A stretch of 64,000 nucleotides of DNA. Origin: Actinomadura spongiicola (GTDB lineage: Bacteria; Actinomycetota; Actinomycetes; Streptosporangiales; Streptosporangiaceae). The stretch covers positions 227,545 to 291,544 of the forward strand of contig NZ_QVNQ01000011.1 in the NCBI RefSeq assembly GCF_003432485.1. Direction: 5' to 3'. A model generated the notes under the pieces. It was not told the DNA's origin. It was given only the letters and a program-made list of their open reading frames with translations, and ran no database searches. Below are positions 35,099-44,393 of this stretch, piece after piece (the first letter of the stretch is position 1; each line of letters starts with the position of its first letter). The translations under genes and the position numbers were made by a program.

Positions 35099-38000
35099 CT
35101 ATTTCCAGTACGACTTGATGAATCCGCCGACCGCGCCTGCGGCGGCTCCCACAGCGGCGCCGACGCCGGTGCCCACCACGGGCACGATGGAGCCGACGAC
35201 CGCGCCGATCGCGGCGCCCGTCGCGGCGCCCGCGATGGTGCCCGCGGCGACGCCCGTGGTGCGGCCGTAGCGCTCGGTGGCGGCGGCCTCGACCTTCCCG
35301 CCGACGTAGCCGCCCGCGACGAGGCCGCCGGCGGCGATGCCGGTGACGGGGTTCGCCGACAGCGCGAGCGCGCCGCTGGTCACGTTCACCGCCGCGTCGG
35401 CCTTCTCGGCGGTCGTGTGCGCGGTCGCGGCCTGGAAGACGCCCGCCGCCAGCGCCACCGGCCCGGCGACCTTGCCCACCACGCGCAGCGCCGGGGCCGC
35501 CGCGCGCAGCACCCGCGCCGCGCCGCCCGCGACCCTGGACCCGATGCCCGCGGCCTTGGCCGCCGTCGCGGCCTCGCCGCCGACGGCCGCGGCCTTGGTT
35601 CCGGTCGCCGCGACCTCCGCGGTCGCCGGTGCCGCCGCGGCGGCGCTCTCCCCGGCCCCGGCGGCGGCCTGCGCCGCCTTGGCGGCCGGAGCCTCGGCCT
35701 GGGCGGCGGTCTGGGCCGCCGCCTGCGCGGTCGCCTCGGCCGCCGCGCCGGTCTCGGCGGCCGTCGCCGCCACGGGCACCGCGCCGGGCACGGTCCGGCC
35801 GTTGACCGTCACCAGCTCGACCCCGTAGACGCCGTACTTCTGGCTGATCGTGCCGCCGCCGTACTTGATGTCGCCGATCTTCTCCGCGACCTCGGCCGTC
35901 AGTTGCTGGCCGACCGTCAGCGACCGGCCCTCCTTGACGGCCACGAGGTCCAGGTTGTGCGCGCCCTTCGGGCCGCCGGGGGTGCCGCCGATCTGCTGGA
36001 TCTGTCCAGCGACCACCCGGACCTCGGAGTAGACCCGTTCGATACCGCGGAACGGAGACTCGGCCGCCTTCAGTCGCGCGAGAAGGTCGGTGGCCTTGGC
36101 GTGGGCCGCCGTGCCGAAGGGGCTCGCGCCACGTCTGGTGAAGTCGAGCGTCCGCTCGGCTCCGGCCTCGAATCCCGCCTGGTTGCGGATGAAGGTGAAG
36201 ATGTCGTCGATGCTGTTCCCGCCGGGCGGCGTGCCCTGGTGGCCGGACGGGTCGGTGAGGCGGACGGGGTTGGCGGCGACGTACACGTACGGGGACGGCG
36301 CGTCCCGGGGCCCGGCGGGGTCGGGGCTGATCCAGCGGCCGAGCCACGGCGCGTAGAACCGGGCGCCGTGGTACTGGAGCCCGCTCTCCGGATCGCGTTC
36401 GCGTCCGGTGAACCGGTACCGCTTCGGGGCGGCCCGCGCGCCGGGCGACACGGCCTCGTAGGCCGTGCCGCCGTACGGGTGGTACTCCTCCCGGGTGAGG
36501 ATCCGCCCGAACTGGTCGAGTTCGAGTGTCGGGGAGCCGAGGTGGTCGTCGAGTTGGTGGCGGACGAGCAGCGCCGGGCCCTCGTCGTCGCCGCGGGTGC
36601 GTTTCTCGATGAGCGCGACCCGGCGGTCTTCGTCCAGGACGTGCAGGGTCGTCCGTTCCAGCGTGACCGCGCCGTCGGGCGCGTACTCGCGGAACACCTC
36701 GAACGGGCCGAGGTAGAGGCGGTCGCGGACCCGGATGCGCTCGCCGTCCGGGCCGGGCCGGTCGGTGACCTTCCGGACCCGGGTGCCGGACGAGTCGTAG
36801 CACGACCAGGTGGCGTCGAGCAGCCCGCCGCCCGCGTCCGGCGGGCGGTGCGCCGTGCCGTGCAGGCGGTCCTCCGGGTCCCAGTCGAGGAACGCGAGGC
36901 CCGGGAGGGCGGTGGCGTTGCCGTGCCGGTCGTGGTCGAGGCGGTCGCCGTTCACCGCGCCGAGCCGGTTCCCGGGAACGCCGGGTTCGAGGAGGCTGTC
37001 CTGGTCGTAGCGGTAGGTCCGCGTCCAGCCGGGGGTGGCGGGGTCGGCCACCGCGTGGACGATGTCGAGGAGGTTCCCGGCGGGGTCATAGGCGTACCGC
37101 TCGGTGTAGCGGCTCATGGCGCCGCCGTCGTGCGGATGGAGCGGGGGCGGTCCGCCGCGGCGAGGGCCCGGCGGGCGGAGGCCGTGGGCCTGGGCGAGGT
37201 GCTCGCGCCCGGTCGCCTCGGCCAGCCGGTACAGGGCGTCGTAGCGGTACCGGCCGCCGGGCCGGACGACCTGGTTGCGGAAGAACAGTGTCTGCTCGGC
37301 CTCGTCGCGGACGGACGTCACGTTCCCGGACGGGTCGTAGACGTGCCACAGGTCTTGGAGCCGGTCGCCGTCCCGTTCGGTGACGATGCCGCGCAGAAGG
37401 AAGGTGTAAGGGTCGTAGGCGTAGTCGGTGCGGGCCCCGTTGCCGTGCTCGACCGTGACCCGCTGCCCCCGCGCGTTGTACTCCACGCCGGTGACGATGG
37501 GCACGGGGTCGCCGTCCGCGGGCCGGGTGTCGAGCCGTTCGAGCAGGCCCGCCGGGTTGTAGGCGGCGGTGATCGTGTCGCCGTCGGGGGCGGTGACGTG
37601 GACCGGGCGTTGCAGGGCGTCGAAGGCGACACGTCCGGTGTACCGCTCGGGTTCGAGTTCGACCGGGCCCGCCCAGTCGGGGGCCTCGCGGTAGTCGCGG
37701 ACGACCTGCCGGGTCGCCTCGGCGAGGTTCCCTTCGGGGTCGTAGCGATCGTGCGTGACGACACCGGACCCGTCGTAGGTCCGGTGCATCTGGGTGCGCA
37801 GGTTGCGGGCGGCGGCGTCGGGGAGGTTCTCGCCGTACTCGACGCGCTGGTGTACGCGTTCACCGTCGATGCCGGGCCCGGCCACGAACGCCCGGACGGG
37901 ACGGTGCAACGGGTCGTACTCGGTGCGGAACGTGTGACCGCGCGCCGTCCAGGACGCGCAGGCGGTGCCGAGGACGTCGTGCAGGACGAGCCCGGGCCCG

Positions 38001-41000
38001 GTGTCGATGCCCGCGCTGGAGATCACCGCGCCCGCCATGTCGTAGCCGATCCGGGTCACGGCGCGGCCCAGCGGATCGCGGATCTCCCGGGTGCGGCCCT
38101 GGACGTCCAGCCGGACCAGCGTCCGGTCGTACCGGTCGCCCGCCGATCCGTCGGCGCCGCGGTCGTGCCGGACGGTCAGGAACGAGCGGCCGAGCGGGTC
38201 GGACCAGGCGCGGTCGGGGGTGCCGCCGTGAGCGAGGGTCTGGACGGCGGCGTCCTTCTCGTCCTCGCCCAGCTCACCGGTGACGCGCGTCTCGTACCAG
38301 GTGCGCCAGGGCGTTCCGGCGGCGTCGAGCCCGTCGAGGTAGCGGCCGACGAGTCCACGGACGTCCGGGTCGGCGTCGGGACGCAGGGCGACCGTGTCGT
38401 TGGCGTCCCAGGTGATGAGCCGCCACGGATCGAACACGACCTTGGCGTAGGCGCCGTCCGGCCGCAGCGTGGCGACGGCCCTGCCGACCGGGTCGTAGAA
38501 CACGATGTCGCTCACCCCGACCGTGCGGGCGAACTCGAACGCGTGGGTGTGGCTGAAGAACGGCTCGTACTCGCGGACCGGCAGGCCCTTGTTGTTGTGG
38601 ATCGTCCATCCGGTGCCGCTCCACCGGGGGCGGCCGTCGGCGTCCGGCTCGGCCTGCGCCTTGTGCTGGGCCGCCCGTCCGGCGCCGTCGGAGTAGGTGA
38701 TCATTTGAAGGAGGTCGGTGGGGGCGTCGGGTGGCCGGGCGGCCACGTGTTCGGTCCGGCTCAGCAGCGCCGTCGCGGGCGGCCTGGGGTCGGTGTCGTC
38801 GCGGGTGCGGTGGTAGGCGTCGGGGTCGTGGAGGGTGCGGCTCGTGGCCCGGCCGAGGAGCCGTTGCGCGAGGCCGGGCCGGTGCGGGTCGGCGAAGTAG
38901 GCGAGCAGGTCTTCGTCGGTGGGGTCGAGGTCGAGCCCGGCGACGGTGTCGCCGAGGTCGTCGCGGTCGTCGCCCGGTTTGCCGCGGACGGCGGTGGCGG
39001 TCAGCCGTCCCAGCGCGTCGTAGGCGGCCTCGGTGAGGTTGCCGTTGGCGTCGCAGGTGACCCGGGGCTGGAGGACCCGGTAGTCGTAACCGCCGGGCAG
39101 AACCCGGTCGCCGTCGCGCTCCCCGACGCTGACGACGTTGCCGACGGCGTCGGTGGTGGAGACGACGAGCAGGTCGTACGGGTCGTAGCGGAGCCGGGTC
39201 GTGGCCCCGAACGGGTCGACGAACGCGTGCGGCAGGTAGAAGCGGTCGGCGGGTGAGCCGCCGTCTTCGGGGGTGAACAGGACCCGGCCTGAGGGCGCCC
39301 ACCAGGCTCCGTCGTCCCGCACATACCCCGCCGCGACCAGCCGGGCGGCGTCCACCCGGTCGCCGTACTCGGCGTCGAGGAGTTCGTCGGTGAGGATCTG
39401 CCGGACGGTCTCGTACGGCAGCGCCAGCGGTTCGATCGCGCCGAACGGCAGCGGGCCGCTCAGGTCGTCACGCGAGAACAGGGACCGTTCCCGCTCCAGG
39501 AGCCGCCGGGCGGGGCCGTCCGCGCCGATGTCGTCCCACGCGGTGACGGGCAGGTCGGCGGTGACGGCGTCGAGCGCGCCGCGCAGCTCGGCCTCGGTGA
39601 ACCGGTCACCGGACGGCCGCCGCCCGACGACCTCGGTGACCTTCTTCTCGCAGGGCAACGGCGTCCGATAGGCGGTGTCGGTGTCGATCGCGTGCGTGTA
39701 CCGCTGCTCGGTGACCAGCACGCGGGTGCGGGCCTGCTCGGCGCGGTCGGCGGCGGTGAGCACCGGATCGGGGTCGGGGTGCCGCCGCCCGTACGCCACC
39801 GCGACCGCGCGGAGCACGTCGCCGTACTCGCCGACGTCGAGGACGAACTCGTCCTGGACGCGGGGGTCGGCGACCTCGCGACCATCCACCCTGTACCTGA
39901 CGCGTTCGTGGTGCTCCTCATGGGACTCGGTCAGGTAGGAGGTGAAGACGGCGGGACGGTGACCGTCCCCGCGCGGGGACCCGTGCCCCGCCTGCCGCAG
40001 CTCGACCGTGTACGCGTGCTCGACGACGCTGTACGGGCGGTCGCTCTCGGGGGTGCCGTCGAGGCCGTAGGTCTCCTGGCGGAGCAGACTTCCGCGCAGG
40101 ACCCGCGCGGCCTGCCGCTCCTCGTCGGGGGTGAGCCGCGCCGGACGCGGCGGACCGCCGGGCTCGCGCACCAGGACTCGCGACGTGGCACCGCCCGGCG
40201 CTCCGGTGTGGAACCACGACCGGACGAGAACGGGAGCGATCACGGTGGCCGGGTCGTGGTTGCTCGCCGCCGCGCCGGACGGGACGAGGGCGCCGATCTC
40301 CTCGGTGTCCCACTGCTCGACCATGCCGAACCCGCCGAACTCGCGTTCGACGCCGTCGTAGTGGCCGTCGTGGTAGGCGTAACGGGTGGTGAACACGTTG
40401 CGGGAGACGGCGTCGCGGGTCTCGACCCGCTCCACGACATGCACCGGGAAGGGCAGCTTCGTGGGCCAGGGGCGGCCCGCCGCGCGGTCCGCCGTGGAGA
40501 ACCTGGTGGACGTCGTGTAGGTGACGGTGGTCTCCGAGCCGAGGTTGTTGCGCGTCCCGGTCAGCAGGTAGGGCTTGCCCGCGCGCATCAGGTCGACGTA
40601 GCGGAGCGGCGCGGACCCGTCGCCGGGCAGCGGCGAGGACCACACGAGGCACAGGGTCCCGGTGCCGAGCAGGTCGACGGCGCCGACCTGGATCGCCGAG
40701 TCGATGCGCGGGAACCGGACGGGGATCTCCTCGGCGGGCGCCCATCCGTTGCCGGACCGGTTGGCGTACAGGCGGACACCGTCCGCGCCCAGGTAGATCA
40801 GGTCGCTGGTGCCCGACCCGTCGACGTCCGCGAGGATCACGCGCCGGGGGTCGAACGTGTCGGGACCGGTGGGCAGCGGCGCGCCGTCCATGACGATCCG
40901 CCGTCCGAACCGGCCGTGACCGAGGCTCGGCCAGTAGCTGACCTCGCCGTCGCGGACCCGCACCAGGTCGGCCAGGCCGTCGCCGGTCATGTCGGCGAAC

Positions 41001-42676
41001 TGGACGGTCTCGACGGGATCGCTTGGATGGAGCCACCCGTCGGCGCGGCACGGCACGGCCGCTCGGATGGCCTCGTCGAAACCGTCTTCGCCGAGGGACC
41101 TGTGCCAGGTGAGGTCGTCGTCGCCGAGGACGAGGACGTCGGCGAGGCCGTCGCCGCTGAGGTCGACCAGCCGGGTCCGCGCGTCCTGCCAGTCGAGGAC
41201 GGGACGGGAGCCGAACGGCCGCCATGACGTCCAGGTGCCGTCCGCGCGTTCGCTGAACCCCGGGACGGGCCCGTCGAACGCGACCAGGTCGAGGGTGCCG
41301 TCCCCGTCGAGGTCGAGCAGTTCGCGCCGCCCGCCGCCCAGCCCGGACGGCACGGGCCGCGTGTCGACGGCGCGCAGGGGGGCGAACCGGCCGGAACCGA
41401 GGTTCGCCTTGTAGAACAGGGCTCCGGCCTGCTCGGTGAGGATGCCCGGCAGCCCGTCGCCGTCGAGGTCGGTCCAGCGGTAGGCCGGGGTGGTGACCCC
41501 GGCGGGCAGGTTCTCGGTGTCGTCGAGGACGCGCACCTCGTCGCCGATCTCCGCGGGGGCGTAGGTGAACTCGACGGGAGGCATGGCGCGCGCCGTCCCG
41601 TTACGGAACCCGCGCCCGGTCACGGAGGCGAGGGTGGTCAGCCCGGACGGGCGCTGCACGTCGTAGGTCAGATCGAGCGACTGGACGAGCCCGTCCGCCC
41701 CGGGCTCGTCGGGGAAATGGTGCAGGAGCAGGACGCGGCGGCAGAGCCGGTACGTGCGGACCTCGAACCCGGAGCGGTACGACGAGAACGGGTCGGGGCG
41801 GCACGTCCAAGAGCGTTCTTCCTCGCCCGTGTCGCCGTGTTCCCCGTAGTCGAGGACGAGTTCGAACATCCAGTCTGTGGAGCGCCGCTCGTCCGGGGAC
41901 AGCGGGATCAGGTTGCCGTACCGGACGCGTTTGAGATGGCGTGCCACGGTCCGAGCGGCGGGGTCGCGACCGTTCTCGTGGGGCGCCGTGACGTCGACGC
42001 CCGCCGCGTCCTCCGCCTTGTACTCGTAGCGGGTCGCGTTGCCGCGGCCGTCGAAGCTCGCGGAGGCGAGCCAGGTGAAGACGCGGGCGGGATCGGACGG
42101 GTCGGCGATCCGCTCGCCGGGTGTGCGACCGAAGACGGTGGTGACGTTGTCGCGGCCGGTGACGCGCCAGTGGATGTCGCCGGTGCCGTCGGTCCAGCGT
42201 TCGATCCGGGAGAACGCCTGGTCGGCCCGGGGACGGTACCGGCGGACGGCGTATCGGCGGCCCGCGCGTTCGACGCGGCGCGTGCCGGGCACCGGGACCA
42301 GGTCGTCGCCGCCGAGGAGTTGGAAGGTGTCCTCCTCGCCGGGCGGTCCGGAGTCGCGGTAGCGCGGGACGCCCCGGTCGGTCCGGCGGGTGACGGCGGG
42401 GACGTCGAGGCGCCAGCCGAGGCCGAAGACGCCGCCGCCCGCGCCCGAGTCGTAGCCGAGCGCGAGCGCCGGGGCGAATCCCTGGCGGGCCGGGCTGATC
42501 GGGATCGGGATCGTCAGTGTGCCGGTCCCGTTGGCGGGGTTGGCGGCGAACGTCTCGCCGAGGTCGCGGATCGCCCCGCCGCCCTTCGGCGTGGAGATCA
42601 CCGGGGTGCGCGGCGGGCCCTCCGCACCGGATCGTCCCGTGTCGTCCGCGTCCGAACCGGCCCGCCATGGCGTCAT
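35099..42676 (-). CDS. Fused TcB-TcC toxin component with variable C-terminal effector
   Basis: 2525 residues, close to TcB plus TcC added together. Order: SpvB domain (about 25-330, starting VISTPKGGGAIRDLGETF); FG-GAP repeats (about 395-690, DLDGDGLPGIL, DLSGDGLADVL, ADVDGSGTSDLI); TcdB middle region (LPFPVHVVERVETRD, YHDGHYDGVEREFGGFG near 775); many YD/RHS repeats; and the RHS core (about 2040-2145), ending RWISPDPAG and LTDPSG, which bears the aspartate self-cleavage residues. The remaining 380 residues form the effector: a nuclease-like part (NLDLVAV and GDIKYGGG near 2240-2268), an Ala-rich linker and a glycine-zipper hydrophobic end. Start at 42676 has GGAGAAG. The B-C shell encloses the effector and docks on TcA. 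Confidence 0.93.
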   Translation of the reverse strand: MTPWRAGSDADDTGRSGAEGPPRTPVISTPKGGGAIRDLGETFAANPANGTGTLTIPIPISPARQGFAPALALGYDSGAGGGVFGLGWRLDVPAVTRRTDRGVPRYRDSGPPGEEDTFQLLGGDDLVPVPGTRRVERAGRRYAVRRYRPRADQAFSRIERWTDGTGDIHWRVTGRDNVTTVFGRTPGERIADPSDPARVFTWLASASFDGRGNATRYEYKAEDAAGVDVTAPHENGRDPAARTVARHLKRVRYGNLIPLSPDERRSTDWMFELVLDYGEHGDTGEEERSWTCRPDPFSSYRSGFEVRTYRLCRRVLLLHHFPDEPGADGLVQSLDLTYDVQRPSGLTTLASVTGRGFRNGTARAMPPVEFTYAPAEIGDEVRVLDDTENLPAGVTTPAYRWTDLDGDGLPGILTEQAGALFYKANLGSGRFAPLRAVDTRPVPSGLGGGRRELLDLDGDGTLDLVAFDGPVPGFSERADGTWTSWRPFGSRPVLDWQDARTRLVDLSGDGLADVLVLGDDDLTWHRSLGEDGFDEAIRAAVPCRADGWLHPSDPVETVQFADMTGDGLADLVRVRDGEVSYWPSLGHGRFGRRIVMDGAPLPTGPDTFDPRRVILADVDGSGTSDLIYLGADGVRLYANRSGNGWAPAEEIPVRFPRIDSAIQVGAVDLLGTGTLCLVWSSPLPGDGSAPLRYVDLMRAGKPYLLTGTRNNLGSETTVTYTTSTRFSTADRAAGRPWPTKLPFPVHVVERVETRDAVSRNVFTTRYAYHDGHYDGVEREFGGFGMVEQWDTEEIGALVPSGAAASNHDPATVIAPVLVRSWFHTGAPGGATSRVLVREPGGPPRPARLTPDEERQAARVLRGSLLRQETYGLDGTPESDRPYSVVEHAYTVELRQAGHGSPRGDGHRPAVFTSYLTESHEEHHERVRYRVDGREVADPRVQDEFVLDVGEYGDVLRAVAVAYGRRHPDPDPVLTAADRAEQARTRVLVTEQRYTHAIDTDTAYRTPLPCEKKVTEVVGRRPSGDRFTEAELRGALDAVTADLPVTAWDDIGADGPARRLLERERSLFSRDDLSGPLPFGAIEPLALPYETVRQILTDELLDAEYGDRVDAARLVAAGYVRDDGAWWAPSGRVLFTPEDGGSPADRFYLPHAFVDPFGATTRLRYDPYDLLVVSTTDAVGNVVSVGERDGDRVLPGGYDYRVLQPRVTCDANGNLTEAAYDALGRLTATAVRGKPGDDRDDLGDTVAGLDLDPTDEDLLAYFADPHRPGLAQRLLGRATSRTLHDPDAYHRTRDDTDPRPPATALLSRTEHVAARPPDAPTDLLQMITYSDGAGRAAQHKAQAEPDADGRPRWSGTGWTIHNNKGLPVREYEPFFSHTHAFEFARTVGVSDIVFYDPVGRAVATLRPDGAYAKVVFDPWRLITWDANDTVALRPDADPDVRGLVGRYLDGLDAAGTPWRTWYETRVTGELGEDEKDAAVQTLAHGGTPDRAWSDPLGRSFLTVRHDRGADGSAGDRYDRTLVRLDVQGRTREIRDPLGRAVTRIGYDMAGAVISSAGIDTGPGLVLHDVLGTACASWTARGHTFRTEYDPLHRPVRAFVAGPGIDGERVHQRVEYGENLPDAAARNLRTQMHRTYDGSGVVTHDRYDPEGNLAEATRQVVRDYREAPDWAGPVELEPERYTGRVAFDALQRPVHVTAPDGDTITAAYNPAGLLERLDTRPADGDPVPIVTGVEYNARGQRVTVEHGNGARTDYAYDPYTFLLRGIVTERDGDRLQDLWHVYDPSGNVTSVRDEAEQTLFFRNQVVRPGGRYRYDALYRLAEATGREHLAQAHGLRPPGPRRGGPPPLHPHDGGAMSRYTERYAYDPAGNLLDIVHAVADPATPGWTRTYRYDQDSLLEPGVPGNRLGAVNGDRLDHDRHGNATALPGLAFLDWDPEDRLHGTAHRPPDAGGGLLDATWSCYDSSGTRVRKVTDRPGPDGERIRVRDRLYLGPFEVFREYAPDGAVTLERTTLHVLDEDRRVALIEKRTRGDDEGPALLVRHQLDDHLGSPTLELDQFGRILTREEYHPYGGTAYEAVSPGARAAPKRYRFTGRERDPESGLQYHGARFYAPWLGRWISPDPAGPRDAPSPYVYVAANPVRLTDPSGHQGTPPGGNSIDDIFTFIRNQAGFEAGAERTLDFTRRGASPFGTAAHAKATDLLARLKAAESPFRGIERVYSEVRVVAGQIQQIGGTPGGPKGAHNLDLVAVKEGRSLTVGQQLTAEVAEKIGDIKYGGGTISQKYGVYGVELVTVNGRTVPGAVPVAATAAETGAAAEATAQAAAQTAAQAEAPAAKAAQAAAGAGESAAAAAPATAEVAATGTKAAAVGGEAATAAKAAGIGSRVAGGAARVLRAAAPALRVVGKVAGPVALAAGVFQAATAHTTAEKADAAVNVTSGALALSANPVTGIAAGGLVAGGYVGGKVEAAATERYGRTTGVAAGTIAGAATGAAIGAVVGSIVPVVGTGVGAAVGAAAGAVGGFIKSYWK

Positions 42677-42741
42677 CGCTTCTCCCCGGAAGTCGGCCGA
42701 CCGATCCTTGACCGTCTACATAACAGGGAAGCAGAAGAGCC

Positions 42742-42771
42742 TTAATATGTCGCCGAAATTTCTTCGCTCAA
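42742..42771 (-). promoter_or_regulatory. Candidate promoter of the Tc toxin operon in an AT-rich island
   Basis: Leftward TTGAGC (42771-42766), 18 bases, TATTAA (42747-42742), about 65 bases before the TcB-TcC ATG. The whole gap 42700-42840 is visibly AT-rich in otherwise GC-rich DNA. Confidence 0.5.
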
Positions 42772-42840
42772 TGGTGTCCACAATTGGTCGATGCCATTTA
42801 TATCGAAAAATGCGGATTTGATTGGGAAATGGCCGCTTGC

Positions 42841-44382
42841 TCAGTGTTCCGGGGCGCAGGTGAGGTCGGCGCCGGGGAGGCGGCCGGTGAGCCAGTAGGC
42901 GTTCACCCGGTCGCGGACGCAGGCGTTGGGATATCCGCGCTGGTACGGGGCGTGGACGAAGGCGTCCAGTGTGATCATCTTTGAGCCGCGCAGCAGCCGG
43001 TGCAGTGCCTGGTTGCTCTGGTATGTGGTGCGGGTGTCGCCGGTCGCGGCCACCATCAGCGCCGGAAGGTCCGTTCTAATCGTGGTCGGCGTTTCCGCGG
43101 GCCGGGTCGGCCAGTACGCGCAGGGCCCGATGTTGTGGCCCAGCGCGCCGAAGATCGGCGCGTCGGCCCGGTGCTTCCGGATGTCGCGCCAGTAGACGGC
43201 CGGGTCGCGGGGTGCGGCGACGTCCCCGCAGATGAGTGAGACCTGTCCGCTGCCGTCACGCGCGTCCTTGGCCGTCGGCGCCATCAGGTACGCGAGTTCG
43301 TCGGCCAGGTCGGGGGTGGGCGCGGCGGGACGTCCCGCCGCCGCCTCCCGCATCACCCGCACGGCCCCGGCGAGGGAGGCACGTGACGAGTCCTCGTCGG
43401 TGCCGAGGAAGTCGACCAGGACGACCGGCACCAGAGTGGCGTCCACCCGGTACCGACCTATTTTCAGCGGCCGTTCGCCGGACACCGCGTGGATGCGGCG
43501 CACCAGCTTGAGGATCTCGGCCCCGGTGTCGCCCAAGCCGTACTCGGCGTCGCGTTTCGCCGCCCATTCGGCCCAGGCGGCGAGCGCCTTCTCGTTGGCG
43601 TCCACTGCGGGCGCCAACAGGCGCGCCCCCCAGACGTCGGGGTCCATGGAGCTGTCCAGGAGGACGCGGTCGAGCCGTCCGGGGAACATCGTCGCGTACA
43701 CCGCGCCGAGGTAGGTGCCGTACGACGCGCCGTTGTAGGACATCTTCCGCTCGCCGAGCACGCTTCGGACGACGTCCATGTCGCGGGCGATGTTGCGCGT
43801 GCTGATGTGCGGCAGCAACGCGCGGTTCGTCTTGGCGCACCGGTCCGCCAGGTCCTTGGCGAACCATGCGGATTTCTCGAAGGAACGGCGGGTCGTCCCG
43901 GCGCCCTTGATCCAGGTGCCGACCTTCCATCCGCAGTCGACCGGGGCGCTGCGCCCGAGCGATCTCGGGTCCATGCCGACCAGGTCGTAGCGCGGCCCGG
44001 CCGCCCCCATCACCTGCCGTATGTGGGGCGGCATGTCGAGGGACGGGCCGGGTCCGCCTCCGTTGATGAGCATCATGCCGAGCCGTCGCTGCCCACCGGA
44101 CGCCTTCAGCCGCGAGATCGCGACCTTGATGGTGCGGCCGTCCGGCCGGGAGTAGTCCAGCGGGACGGTGACGTCCGCGCACCGGGCACCGGCCGCGTCC
44201 AGGTCCTTGCCGACCTGGTCGTCCGGGCCCAGCGTGCACGCCTTCCAGACGAGGCGCTGCTGGTGGAAGCGGCTCAGCGGCCCGGCCGGGGCGCCACCCG
44301 CGGACGGGCCCATCGACACCAGCGTCGTGGCGGCCACCGCGCCGCCGGTCATCAGCGCGGCGGCGGTGCGCAGCGTCGTCAT
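42841..44382 (-). CDS. Secreted alpha/beta-hydrolase peptidase (tripeptidyl aminopeptidase type)
   Basis: 513 residues from the ATG at 44382, which has GGAG six bases upstream; an ATG at 44397 that overlaps the preceding stop (ATGA) is also possible. The signal peptide is MTTLRTAAALMTGGAVAATT. The triad is visible: nucleophile Ser in YNGASYGTYLGA, Asp in VAATGDTRTTY and His in FVHAPYQRG. The oxyanion region is MLINGGGPGPSL. The C-terminal TAP-like domain has CAYWPTRPAETP. Streptomyces SlpD/SlpE and Tap mycelial peptidases are the closest known group. It ends 165 bases upstream of the Tc operon but is a separate unit. Confidence 0.9.
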   Translation of the reverse strand: MTTLRTAAALMTGGAVAATTLVSMGPSAGGAPAGPLSRFHQQRLVWKACTLGPDDQVGKDLDAAGARCADVTVPLDYSRPDGRTIKVAISRLKASGGQRRLGMMLINGGGPGPSLDMPPHIRQVMGAAGPRYDLVGMDPRSLGRSAPVDCGWKVGTWIKGAGTTRRSFEKSAWFAKDLADRCAKTNRALLPHISTRNIARDMDVVRSVLGERKMSYNGASYGTYLGAVYATMFPGRLDRVLLDSSMDPDVWGARLLAPAVDANEKALAAWAEWAAKRDAEYGLGDTGAEILKLVRRIHAVSGERPLKIGRYRVDATLVPVVLVDFLGTDEDSSRASLAGAVRVMREAAAGRPAAPTPDLADELAYLMAPTAKDARDGSGQVSLICGDVAAPRDPAVYWRDIRKHRADAPIFGALGHNIGPCAYWPTRPAETPTTIRTDLPALMVAATGDTRTTYQSNQALHRLLRGSKMITLDAFVHAPYQRGYPNACVRDRVNAYWLTGRLPGADLTCAPEH

Positions 44383-44393
44383 GGTCGCTCCGT

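Noticed and set aside
27942..35270. Very long open frame on the plus strand opposite the TcA gene
   Set aside because: It is the antisense shadow of a GC-rich coding gene; its translation is low-complexity Arg/Gly/Val/Glu sequence with no domain, while the minus strand has clear Tc domains.
35099..42676. Rhs/CDI-type contact-dependent or T6SS toxin instead of Tc
   Set aside because: The SpvB and TcdB middle domains and the adjoining TcA gene define a Tc complex; no VgrG, PAAR, or immunity-type partner gene is present.
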